In this document: piece after piece, positions 9,149-17,344 of the stretch
Layout of the letters: the number at the start of each line of letters is the position of its first letter
Numbering within the stretch: the stretch's first letter is position 1
Assembly: GCA_910584685.1 (NCBI GenBank)
Contig: CAJUAO010000001.1
Location: 195,227-246,007, forward strand
Reading direction: 5' to 3'
DNA: 50,781 nt
Source of the DNA: an uncultured Lachnospiraceae bacterium
Lineage (GTDB): Bacteria > Bacillota > Clostridia > Lachnospirales > Lachnospiraceae
Program-made: the position numbers and the translations under genes
Notes under the pieces: model-generated
What the model saw: only the letters and a program-made list of their open reading frames with translations
What the model was told of the DNA's origin: nothing
The model's database searches: none

Positions 9149-10120
9149 TTAATTTTTTTTTGCTCTTTTCCTTTCATATTCCTCATATGCCTTGACAATC
9201 CTTTGTACAAGGGGATGTCTTACAACGTCCTCATTTGTAAGACGCATAAGGGCTATATCCTCTATGTCACGGAGAACCCTTACCGCCATATCAAGTCCCG
9301 ATACCGTACCCTTCGGCAAATCCTTTTGTGTCATATCTCCAGTAACGACAACCTTTGAGCCGAAGCCAATACGGGTGAGAAACATTTTCATCTGGGCAGG
9401 AGTGGTATTTTGCGCCTCGTCAAGTATAATAAACGCATTGTCAAGGGTTCTTCCTCTCATATATGCCAGGGGCGCAACCTCTATAAGCCCCTTTTCCGAA
9501 TTGTGCAAATATCCGTCTGCCCCCATTATCTGATAAATCGCATCGTACAGCGGTCTTAAATAGGGGTCAACCTTGCTCTGCAAATCACCCGGAAGAAATC
9601 CAAGGTTTTCTCCCGCCTCTATTGCAGGTCTTGTAAGTATAATGCGGTTTACCTCGTTATTTTTAAACGCCGTAATTGCCATAGCCATGGCAAGATACGT
9701 CTTTCCCGTACCTGCCGGCCCTATTCCAAATACTACCGTGTTCTTTCTTATGCTGTCAACATACCTTTTCTGCCCCAATGTCTTTGGCTTTATGGGCTTT
9801 CCGTTTATGGTGCGGCATATTATATCATTGTCAATCTCCAGCAAAACCTCTGTACTGTCGCTGACCGCAAGGGACAGCGCATAATCAACATTCTGCTCCG
9901 TTATCTCATTTCCCTTTTTTGCAAGCTCCACAAGGCTTTCTATTACGCCTGCCGCTCTTTTTACATTTACCTCCCCGCCTACTATCTTAAGCTTTTCCTC
10001 CCTGTATATAACCGAAACATGAAGGGCTTTCTCTATCTTTTTCACAAACTTATCCATATGTCCGAAAACGGCGTTGACATATTGTCCCTCTATATCCATC
10101 AATGTTCCTATTTCACTCAT
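9149..10120 (-). CDS. phoH: PhoH-family ATPase
   Basis: This cytoplasmic P-loop ATPase of the PhoH/YlaK family has 323 aa, the usual length. An N-terminal KH-like region (about 1-100) precedes the Walker A motif GPAGTGKT at 134-141. Walker B lies in FIILDEAQNTTP, followed by GFGSKVVVTGDMTQKDLP. The family is linked to RNA metabolism and its gene travels with ybeY. Its ATG overlaps the yqfD stop by one base (TAATG), which indicates translational coupling. Confidence 0.93.
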   Translation of the reverse strand: MSEIGTLMDIEGQYVNAVFGHMDKFVKKIEKALHVSVIYREEKLKIVGGEVNVKRAAGVIESLVELAKKGNEITEQNVDYALSLAVSDSTEVLLEIDNDIICRTINGKPIKPKTLGQKRYVDSIRKNTVVFGIGPAGTGKTYLAMAMAITAFKNNEVNRIILTRPAIEAGENLGFLPGDLQSKVDPYLRPLYDAIYQIMGADGYLHNSEKGLIEVAPLAYMRGRTLDNAFIILDEAQNTTPAQMKMFLTRIGFGSKVVVTGDMTQKDLPKGTVSGLDMAVRVLRDIEDIALMRLTNEDVVRHPLVQRIVKAYEEYERKRAKKN

Positions 10121-11367
10121 TACTGTGTGTTACCTCCTTGCGTCTCCTGTTCATTTTCAGGCACAGGCTTAAGCTCCCCTATTTTTTCTATGGTAATTAT
10201 ATTTCCATATGCAACCGCCTTTTCCTGACCAACTTCTATTGTAACATTATTCTCCTCAATTTGAATACCTTTTTTCAACAAATTTTCCAAAAAATATGAT
10301 AATTTTAATTCCTCCAGCTCCTTAAGCTCTTCGTCAGAATATTTGAGTCTTTCATTTTCATATTCCCTGTAAATGATTTTTCCCGTGTATACTGGTATAT
10401 AAAAATCACCTGCTATGGATATCTGGCTTTCTTCTTCTATTTTGTCATATTTCTCGTAATCTATGCCTCCTATGCCAAGCTCAATGGAATTATCGTTTAA
10501 TCTTATTCTTGTATATGTCTTTTCATTTCCCGTATATTTTTTATGTATATATTCTCTTTCTATTTCCTCGTTATAAGAGTAAACCACCCGGCCGTACACA
10601 TCTCCGTCGGCAACCACGTATTCTGTCCTTATGTACTCCTCATAATCTCCCTGTATATCGAATTTCCCGTCTATAAGCACATCACCCGCTGCTACCTGCT
10701 GTCCCTTCTTTACCGCAGGCTTTCCCGTTCTTGTAATAATGCTTTCAATAACTGCATCCTTATTGCTTACAAGCATATAGCCCTTCCCGTCTTCATATTC
10801 TGACATTTCCCCTGTCTTAAGTCCCTCGTCGTCATAATTTTCCCTCATATGAACTATAAGCCTTGTACCCTTTAGCTCTACCGAAACCCATGTTATGTCG
10901 AAATAATTGTTCCGGATTTGCTTTTCAATTGTCTCGCAATCCACATCATCCTTTTTCATTCCGTGATAAACGTTATTTTCCTTTAAAAAATCTATTATTT
11001 CATATTTTGTGTATGAATAATTTCCTTCCACCGAAATATCCCAGACAAACAGGGACATTCCGTAACATATAATAAACGCTGTCAGTATTCCCAATAAAAA
11101 AACCTTCCTCTTTCTGTATTTAAACAAAAGGAAAGGCAATCCATACCTTTCCTTTATCCTTATTTTCATCCTTGTTTTTCTTAATATATCCTTTAGCAGC
11201 TTAAAATCCTTCGCGTACATATTAAACCTGTAGCCGTTTTCTATATCTGTTATTTTCCATATGGAAATCTGTCTTCCCCTAATCAGGTTTATAAATCTTT
11301 CCTTTTTCTCCCCGTATACCTCCGCCACAATATATCCGAATATGTAGTTTAACAGTCTGACAATCAT
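10120..11367 (-). CDS. yqfD: Sporulation protein YqfD
   Basis: YqfD belongs to the mother-cell sigma-E regulon in Bacillus and is needed for efficient sporulation; its molecular role is not settled. The start is set at MIVRLLNYIFGY because GGGAGG lies 7 nt upstream; the frame stays open to 11421 without a better site. The protein has a cytoplasmic N-terminal domain, one membrane segment at about residues 89-110, and an external domain rich in charged beta strands. It ends in a TAATG overlap with phoH. The spacing to yqfC is 82 nt. Confidence 0.9.
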   Translation of the reverse strand: MIVRLLNYIFGYIVAEVYGEKKERFINLIRGRQISIWKITDIENGYRFNMYAKDFKLLKDILRKTRMKIRIKERYGLPFLLFKYRKRKVFLLGILTAFIICYGMSLFVWDISVEGNYSYTKYEIIDFLKENNVYHGMKKDDVDCETIEKQIRNNYFDITWVSVELKGTRLIVHMRENYDDEGLKTGEMSEYEDGKGYMLVSNKDAVIESIITRTGKPAVKKGQQVAAGDVLIDGKFDIQGDYEEYIRTEYVVADGDVYGRVVYSYNEEIEREYIHKKYTGNEKTYTRIRLNDNSIELGIGGIDYEKYDKIEEESQISIAGDFYIPVYTGKIIYREYENERLKYSDEELKELEELKLSYFLENLLKKGIQIEENNVTIEVGQEKAVAYGNIITIEKIGELKPVPENEQETQGGNTQ

Positions 11368-11449
11368 ATATTTTCCTCCCAAAGCTGCAGCCTGATTATT
11401 ATGATGATTTCCCTGCTGCATTAAATTATCATATATGGTACGGCTTTAT

Positions 11450-11752
11450 TTAATAATATATCACTTCCTTTATTATTCCTACTATACGCATATCGTTTTT
11501 TGTATATGTGTCTATAACCAGATTTTTTCCGGCTATCTTTACGCTTACCCCCTTTCCCCTTATCTTAATTACTCTGTCTGTATATTCTATAATGGAGCTA
11601 TAATTTTCAACATAAACCTCATACTGTCCCGTAATTTCTATGTTAATGGCACCAAGCAGCAAATCCTTTGGCAATCCAAGTCTGTCCACCACATTTTCTT
11701 TTGCCTCAGTCATTTTATTACGTTTCATTGCCGCTACCGTTTTTGTTTTCAT
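11450..11752 (-). CDS. yqfC: Sporulation protein YqfC
   Basis: This small sporulation protein is paired with YqfD throughout spore-forming Firmicutes. The conserved core LGLPKDLLLGAINIEITGQ and the C-terminal KGVSVKIAGKNLVIDTYTKNDMRIVG are clear. Start choice is uncertain. The first ATG (11752) has no ribosome site and overlaps the -10 of a likely sigma-E promoter, so Met9 (11728) or Met14 may be used instead. It lies behind the rpsU terminator, so it probably has its own sporulation promoter. Confidence 0.88.
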   Translation of the reverse strand: MKTKTVAAMKRNKMTEAKENVVDRLGLPKDLLLGAINIEITGQYEVYVENYSSIIEYTDRVIKIRGKGVSVKIAGKNLVIDTYTKNDMRIVGIIKEVIYY

Positions 11753-11780
11753 TATATGAATTTTTGATTTTCTATATTAC
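11751..11780 (-). promoter_or_regulatory. Likely sigma-E promoter of yqfC
   Basis: On the minus strand, GTAATATAG (11780-11772) and CATATAAT (11758-11751) match the sigma-E pattern ATA, about 16 nt, CATAnAnT, with 16 nt between. Known sigma-E control of yqfC/yqfD in Bacillus supports it. The -10 touches the first possible ATG. Confidence 0.55.
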
Positions 11781-11801
11781 AATTTTTCCTATCATATTAA
11801 A

Positions 11802-11831
11802 AAAGCTGCTGTAAAAAATTACAGCAGCTTT
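11802..11831 (-). terminator. Rho-independent terminator of rpsU
   Basis: AAAGCTGCTGTAA and TTACAGCAGCTTT form perfect 13-bp arms around a 4-nt loop, and the minus strand continues into a T run. It separates rpsU from yqfC. Confidence 0.9.
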
Positions 11832-11849
11832 CCCGCACAATTACATCTG

Positions 11850-12026
11850 CTAGTTATACTTACGTTTTCTAGCAGCTTCTGACTTTTTCTTACGCTTTAC
11901 GCTTGGCTTTTCGTAATGCTCTCTCTTACGAATCTCCTGCTGGATACCAGCCTTAGCACAGTTTCTTTTAAATCTGCGTAAAGCACTATCTAAACTTTCG
12001 TTTTCTTTAACGATTACATTTGACAT
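11850..12026 (-). CDS. rpsU: 30S ribosomal protein S21
   Basis: This is a 58-aa basic ribosomal protein of the small subunit. MSNVIVKENESLDSALRRFKRNC is the family's N-terminus, and the Lys/Arg-rich tail KRKKKSEAARKRKYN is typical. The start is at 12026; the open frame reaches upstream to 12074, but the extension is not conserved. GGAGG and AGGTG lie upstream. A sigma-A promoter sits at 12106-12133 and a strong terminator follows at 11802-11831, so it can be a single-gene transcript. Confidence 0.95.
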   Translation of the reverse strand: MSNVIVKENESLDSALRRFKRNCAKAGIQQEIRKREHYEKPSVKRKKKSEAARKRKYN

Positions 12027-12105
12027 AGTCTCACACCTAACCTCCCTCCAGTTGCAGTTTTGTGCATAATACAACTGTATGGGTATTTTTTATTGCACAA
12101 ACAAC

Positions 12106-12133
12106 ATTATATCATAATATTTTTGTTCGTCAA
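12106..12133 (-). promoter_or_regulatory. Sigma-A promoter of rpsU
   Basis: On the minus strand TTGACG (12133-12128) and TATAAT (12111-12106) are 16 nt apart. The transcript would start about 75 nt before the rpsU ATG. Confidence 0.75.
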
Positions 12134-12180
12134 CTGTTTTTTTTGTTTTTCAAAACCTTTTTATTATGTTTTTACAGCCT

Positions 12181-14340
12181 TTAATTATTTTCAGGATTTT
12201 TCGTACCCCATGCGCACTGATTGCCTCCTACTAAGGTAAAGGTCATGGTGGCATCCCTTGTGGTAAGCTCATTTGCCTGTTCTACAAAAACGCCTGTATA
12301 GTCAACGCCGTCTATAGTCATCTTAACGTTTGCGCCTGTTGTAAGCTCCCATTTTCCTTTATGGTCGCCTGTTATGGTTCCATCCTCATTAAGAGTAACA
12401 TCCATGGCGTATACCACGCCCTTGCTGTCAGTAACCTTTGCTCCTGCTTCCTTCCATGTGGCGCGCATGCTAAGCTTAACCTCTTCTGAATTTACGGTTA
12501 TTGTCTTGTAGGTTGTTGTCCAATATGTTTCGCCCTCATTTGACTCTGCCTGCGCCGCATATACAAGGTCCTGTCTGTGAACAAGGAAATCGTATGTTCC
12601 CGTCACATCCTTTGCCGTAATATCATTATTTAAGGTTTCTCCCGAATACTCATACGGAGCTGCTGCAAGCCAGCCGTCCTCTGTCTGGAAAAGCTGGTGA
12701 ACTCTTACCTCATGGCCTTCGCCTGAACCGGCAAATCTTGTGTGATATATTACGTATATCTTACCGTCATCATCAACAAATGCTGAATTATGTCCCTGTG
12801 CAACCTGTGTTCTGGCAACGCCGTACATTTTATATGCGCCCATAAGCTTTATGCCAAGAGGCGACGTATATTTCTTTGTGTTTTTCCATACCTGGGTTTT
12901 TTGTCCGTCCTCAACATATCCTAAATTACCCTGATATGATGTAAGAATACCTGTTTTTCCATTCTCGTCAACATACGGACCGTTTATGCTCTCTGAGCGG
13001 TATATTCTCATATTATAGCCGCCTGATGCCTCAAGGTTTCCTATAGATAAGAATAAATAATAATATTTTCCTGCATGAAGGATATACGGACCTTCGCCTG
13101 AGTTATAACCGCCTCCTGCAAGCTTATATCCAAGATACGGGTCTGATTTGCCTGCGGCAAGCTCATATGTATAATTATAATCTCTGAGACCTGTTGCATT
13201 GTCAAGCTTTATCTGATAAATACCTGCTGACCATGAGCCGTATGTCATCCAAAGATTTCCTTCGTCATCGTATAGTACGCTAGGGTCAATGGCGTTTACC
13301 TTTGCGCTTGAGCCATTTGTAGGGTCTGTGTTATATCTGCTTAGGCTTGCGCTGTCTCCAAGCACCTTTCTTACATCAGAGATAGCTATTCTCTCCTCGC
13401 TTCCCACAAAGCCTGAATACATAACTCCTCCTACATAATCATATGGTCCCTCAATATTATCTGCAGTAAGAAGAACTATAACGGAACGCCAGTCATTGCC
13501 GTTTAAGCTTAAGTACATACACCATTTCTGCATTGTTTCATTCCAGATAACGTCCGGCGCCCAAAGATTACCGTTTAAATCTGAGTTTGCAGGGGTACTG
13601 CAGTATTTTTCCCATATTTCCCCAAAAAGCTTTTTATAATCAGTAGAAATATTCATTGAGAAATTCTGCCATGACATAAGGTCCTTTGACTTTGCATATG
13701 CCTTATGAGAGCCGAAAATATAATATGTACCTGTCTTCTCATCCTTTACTATAGAAGGGTCATGTACTGAAACTCTCTTAAAGTCACTGTCCTTAACCTC
13801 TGCCGATACCTCTTTCACAGGTGTAAGCGCTGCTGCAAGTGTACCTGCAAGAAGAGCTCCAACAAGCATAAGGGCTGACGCTTTTTTCTTTTTCTTTAAC
13901 AGAATAACAATCACAACAACCGCAACCACAACAACTGCGGCAACTATCGCTATGATAACAACTATATTGACGCTTCCTGCCGGAGCCTCTGTATCGCTTA
14001 CTACCTCTGTTGAAAATGTAAGCTCCTTAGTTTCTCCTGCCTTAATTAAATCAATTTTCTTAGGTAAATCTGCCGAATTGATTTTAAGGTTTCCCGCTAT
14101 AGGCAACGTATATGCAATTTCAAAATTGCTGACATCATAGGTGTTTTTATTTGTTACCTTAATCGTGAATTTAGCTGTATCACCTGATGTATACGTATCC
14201 TTATCGGTGATTGTTTCAATAACAACGCCCTTTTCTTCCACACGGCCGTTGCCATTTTCCGCCGCAAAGGATGTACATGTCATTGCCAGTATGGTAACAA
14301 CGCATACACAAAATGCAGCAAGTCTCTTTTTAATAGACAT
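12181..14340 (-). CDS. Membrane-anchored GH43 endo-arabinanase with N-terminal extracellular domain
   Basis: This is a probable endo-1,5-alpha-L-arabinanase acting on arabinan outside the cell. Residues 1-26 are a signal peptide ending SFA. Residues 27-123 form a beta-sandwich domain of bacterial-surface type. Two hydrophobic helices follow (about 124-148 and 154-173), separated by five lysines, so the chain should loop into the cytoplasm and out again. The GH43 five-bladed propeller starts at SVHDPSIV, with D194 the expected base. NLWAPDVIW, NAIDPSVLYDDEG, NSGEGPYIL (expected acid Glu) and GHNSAFVDDDG follow. A C-terminal beta domain ends in CAWGTK, as in two-domain arabinanases. It lies 17 nt behind alaS with GGGAGG before the ATG. 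Confidence 0.87.
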   Translation of the reverse strand: MSIKKRLAAFCVCVVTILAMTCTSFAAENGNGRVEEKGVVIETITDKDTYTSGDTAKFTIKVTNKNTYDVSNFEIAYTLPIAGNLKINSADLPKKIDLIKAGETKELTFSTEVVSDTEAPAGSVNIVVIIAIVAAVVVVAVVVIVILLKKKKKASALMLVGALLAGTLAAALTPVKEVSAEVKDSDFKRVSVHDPSIVKDEKTGTYYIFGSHKAYAKSKDLMSWQNFSMNISTDYKKLFGEIWEKYCSTPANSDLNGNLWAPDVIWNETMQKWCMYLSLNGNDWRSVIVLLTADNIEGPYDYVGGVMYSGFVGSEERIAISDVRKVLGDSASLSRYNTDPTNGSSAKVNAIDPSVLYDDEGNLWMTYGSWSAGIYQIKLDNATGLRDYNYTYELAAGKSDPYLGYKLAGGGYNSGEGPYILHAGKYYYLFLSIGNLEASGGYNMRIYRSESINGPYVDENGKTGILTSYQGNLGYVEDGQKTQVWKNTKKYTSPLGIKLMGAYKMYGVARTQVAQGHNSAFVDDDGKIYVIYHTRFAGSGEGHEVRVHQLFQTEDGWLAAAPYEYSGETLNNDITAKDVTGTYDFLVHRQDLVYAAQAESNEGETYWTTTYKTITVNSEEVKLSMRATWKEAGAKVTDSKGVVYAMDVTLNEDGTITGDHKGKWELTTGANVKMTIDGVDYTGVFVEQANELTTRDATMTFTLVGGNQCAWGTKNPENN

Positions 14341-14357
14341 CTGTAATTTCCTCCCTT

Positions 14358-17015
14358 TTATTTTATTTGATTTTCCAGCACATCTTTTGCCCTGCTCAGT
14401 GCCAAATTTATATTTTCAGGCTGTTTTCCGCCTGCCTGAGCCATATTTGGACGGCCTCCTCCGCCGCCGCCAACGGTCGCCGCCGCTTCTTTAATTATAT
14501 TGCCTGCGTGGGCTCCTGCTTTTATGGCCGTGTCTGTTGCCATGGCAAGAAGATTAACCTTTCCTGCTCCATCTGCTCCGGCAATAACCACAACGCCCTC
14601 CCCGAGCTTATTCTTAAGGGAATCTCCAAGATTTCTAAGGCCGTTCATATCAATGCCGTCTGCCCTAACTGCAAGATACTTAATTCCCTTAACCTCCACC
14701 ACGTCTTTCATTACGTCGCCCATGGAAGCGTTTGCCAGCCTGCTCTTAAGCTTTTCGTTTTCACCGCTTAAGGACTTTATCTCCTCCTGCATGGCTTCTA
14801 TTTTCTTTACAAGTGATGATTTGTCGCTCTTAGCTGCCTTAGCGGCACATTCAAGCTCTCTTTCCAATCCTGCAAAATAATCAAGCACACCCTTTGATGT
14901 AAGGGCTTCTATACGGCGTACGCCCGCCGCTATACCTGATTCAGATATAATCTTAAACATGCCTATTGAGCTTGTATTCTTCACATGTGTTCCGCCGCAA
15001 AGCTCTACGGAAAAATCTCCCATAGAAACTACTCTTACGCTTTCTCCGTATTTTTCTCCAAATAAAGCCATTGCTCCCATTTTTTTAGCTTCATCAACTG
15101 TGGTTATTGTGGTTGCCACATCAAGGGATAAGGCTATCTCCCTGTTTACAATATCTTCAACAGACTTTATTTCATCCGGCGTCATAGCCTGAAAATGTGA
15201 AAAATCAAACCTCAGCCTATCCTTGGATACAAATGAGCCATGCTGTTCCACATGGGTTCCCAAAACATTTCTAAGGGCCTTCTGAAGCAGATGGGTCGCG
15301 CTGTGGTTTCTGCAGGTAAAGGCTCTTGTTTCCTCATCTACCGACAATGCAACAGTGTCTCCTGTTTTAATCATGCCGTTTATAACCTTACCCACATGAC
15401 CTACCTTGCCGCCTAAAAGCTTTATGGTTTCAAAAACCTGAAACCTTGCGTCTCCTGCCGCTATAATACCTTTGTCGCCTTCCTGGCCTCCCATTGTAGC
15501 ATAGAAAGGCGTCTTTTCCACAATAACCGTGCCCATATCGCCGTCTGTCAACGCCTCAACCACCTCTGTGTCGGTAGTAAGGGCTGTTACCTTAGATTCT
15601 CCCTCTAACGTATCATAGCCTGTAAACTCCGTTGTTAAGCTTACGTCAAGCTTCTCGTAAACCGTAGCGTCAGCGCCCATGTAGTTAGTAGTCTTACGCG
15701 CCTTACGCGCTTTTTCCCTCTGCTCATTCATACATTCCGTAAAGCCCTTCATATCAAGGAAAAATCCCTTTTCATCAAGTATTTCCTCTGTAAGGTCTGT
15801 CGGAAAGCCGTATGTGTCATATAGCTTAAAAACATTTTCTCCTGATAAAACATTTTCTCCCTTAGAGCTCATGTCCTCCATCATGGCTGAGAGAATGTTA
15901 AGCCCCTGGTCTATGGTATCATTAAACTTATTTTCTTCCTCCGTAAGAACCTTAAAGATAAAATCCTTCTTTTCATCCAGCTCCTTATAGCCGTCCTTTG
16001 ACTCGTTTATTACGGTTTCTGAAAGCTTTGCAAGGAACTTTCCCTCTATGCCAAGAAGCCTTCCGTGTCTGGCAGCGCGCCTTATAAGCCTTCTAAGTAC
16101 ATATCCCCTGCCCTCGTTGGACGGCATAATGCCGTCGGAAATCATAAAGGTAGACGAGCGGATATGGTCTGTAATAAGTCTTATGGATACATCCTTACTT
16201 TCATCAGTCTGATATGTAACGCCTGCTATTTCACATATCCTGTCGCGTATGGCTTTCATTGTGTCTATATCAAAAACGGAATCAACATCCTGCACCACTA
16301 CCGCAAGCCTTTCAAGTCCCATTCCTGTGTCAATATTCTTCTGTGACAGCTCTGTGTAGTTTCCTTTTCCGTCGCCCTCATACTGTGTAAAAACGTTATT
16401 CCAAATCTCCATAAAGCGGTCGCAGTCACAGCCCACCTTACAGTCAGCCTTTCCACAGCCGTATTTTTCACCCCTGTCATAATATATCTCTGAGCTTGGT
16501 CCGCATGGTCCGGCGCCGTGCTCCCAGAAATTATCACAATTTCCGTCCTCATCTCTGTAAAAGCGGGTAATCCTCTCGGCAGGAACACCTATCTCCTTAT
16601 TCCATATATCAAAGGCCTCATCATCCTCAAAATATATAGAAGGATAAAGCCTCTCCTTATCCATTCCGATAACCTCGGTAAGAAACTCCCAAGACCATTT
16701 GATTGCCTCACGCTTAAAATAATCTCCAAAGGAAAAGTTTCCGAGCATTTCAAAGAAAGTCAGATGTCTTGCAGTCTTTCCCACACTTTCTATGTCCTCT
16801 GTACGGATGCACTTCTGACATGTAGTAACTCTTTTTCTCGGTGGTATCTCCTGTCCCGTAAAATATGTCTTTAGCGGTGTCATACCGGCATTTATCAATA
16901 GTATGCTTTTATCATTGTGAGGTACTAATGAAAAGCTTTTCATTCTAAGATGCTCCTTGCTTTCAAAAAACTCAAGGTACATTCTTCTAAGTTCGTTTAC
17001 TCCATAGTTCTTCAT
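14358..17015 (-). CDS. alaS: Alanyl-tRNA synthetase
   Basis: It charges tRNA-Ala in the cytoplasm. All domains are present in 885 aa: the class II catalytic domain (MTPLKTYFTGQEIPP, TARHLTFFEMLGNFSFGDYFK, NIDTGMGLERLA), the tRNA-binding region, the editing domain with zinc ligands NHSATHLLQKALR and VELCGGTHV, a coiled coil near 700-745, and the C-terminal DHHA1-type domain with a glycine-rich loop and GGRPNMAQAGGK. GGAGG lies 11 nt upstream of the ATG. A 55-aa gene precedes it by 21 nt. No T-box leader is visible. Confidence 0.97.
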   Translation of the reverse strand: MKNYGVNELRRMYLEFFESKEHLRMKSFSLVPHNDKSILLINAGMTPLKTYFTGQEIPPRKRVTTCQKCIRTEDIESVGKTARHLTFFEMLGNFSFGDYFKREAIKWSWEFLTEVIGMDKERLYPSIYFEDDEAFDIWNKEIGVPAERITRFYRDEDGNCDNFWEHGAGPCGPSSEIYYDRGEKYGCGKADCKVGCDCDRFMEIWNNVFTQYEGDGKGNYTELSQKNIDTGMGLERLAVVVQDVDSVFDIDTMKAIRDRICEIAGVTYQTDESKDVSIRLITDHIRSSTFMISDGIMPSNEGRGYVLRRLIRRAARHGRLLGIEGKFLAKLSETVINESKDGYKELDEKKDFIFKVLTEEENKFNDTIDQGLNILSAMMEDMSSKGENVLSGENVFKLYDTYGFPTDLTEEILDEKGFFLDMKGFTECMNEQREKARKARKTTNYMGADATVYEKLDVSLTTEFTGYDTLEGESKVTALTTDTEVVEALTDGDMGTVIVEKTPFYATMGGQEGDKGIIAAGDARFQVFETIKLLGGKVGHVGKVINGMIKTGDTVALSVDEETRAFTCRNHSATHLLQKALRNVLGTHVEQHGSFVSKDRLRFDFSHFQAMTPDEIKSVEDIVNREIALSLDVATTITTVDEAKKMGAMALFGEKYGESVRVVSMGDFSVELCGGTHVKNTSSIGMFKIISESGIAAGVRRIEALTSKGVLDYFAGLERELECAAKAAKSDKSSLVKKIEAMQEEIKSLSGENEKLKSRLANASMGDVMKDVVEVKGIKYLAVRADGIDMNGLRNLGDSLKNKLGEGVVVIAGADGAGKVNLLAMATDTAIKAGAHAGNIIKEAAATVGGGGGGRPNMAQAGGKQPENINLALSRAKDVLENQIK

Positions 17016-17036
17016 AACTAAATATTCCTCCGGCTG

Positions 17037-17204
17037 TTAATTTGTTTCTGCATTTTTGTCGCTGTCAGCAGTCGCCGCGGCCTTTGCATCCTTCTTAGCC
17101 CTCAGTGTCTTTCCTAAAAACACACCCGCTGTTGCTACAGCTACCATAAATATAAACAATACACTATACCAGATTATGCTTCCTAAAAAGCCCATCGCAA
17201 ACAT
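17037..17204 (-). CDS. Small single-pass membrane protein, 55 aa
   Basis: The short frame MFAMGFLGSIIWYSVLFIFM begins at 17204 with AAGGAGAGG 7 nt upstream and ends in TAA at 17037-17039. Residues 8-30 form one hydrophobic helix (to VAVATAGVFLGK), followed by a Lys/Ala/Asp-rich tail (RAKKDAKAAATADSDKNAETN). It lies 21 nt upstream of alaS and on the same strand, so the two are probably co-transcribed. I do not recognise a family. The good ribosome site and membrane-plus-charged-tail design support a real gene. Confidence 0.7.
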   Translation of the reverse strand: MFAMGFLGSIIWYSVLFIFMVAVATAGVFLGKTLRAKKDAKAAATADSDKNAETN

Positions 17205-17248
17205 ATTTTAACCTCTCCTTTCAGTACATGCTCATAACTGTAAAAACG

Positions 17249-17262
17249 TCTGCGTGCGCAGG
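17249..17262 (-). terminator. Short hairpin with T run behind the MutS-like gene
   Basis: On the minus strand CTGCG-CA-CGCAG is followed by ACGTTTTTA. The stem is only 5-6 bp. It could terminate the gene ending at 17345, or attenuate the 55-aa/alaS transcript. Confidence 0.4.
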
Positions 17263-17344
17263 CATAATTTCAGCTATTACATATATATAATGTTATCATA
17301 TTTTTTATCTTATATCAATGATTTTAGTAGAATTTGTAAAAAAA

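Noticed and set aside
14358..14880. Overlapping plus-strand frames of 117-134 aa inside alaS
   Set aside because: They are antisense to the conserved C-terminal domain of alanyl-tRNA synthetase and have no ribosome sites.
17205..17344. A T-box leader in front of alaS
   Set aside because: No AGGGTGG-type T-box sequence or specifier stem was found in the 140 bp, and a small gene lies between.
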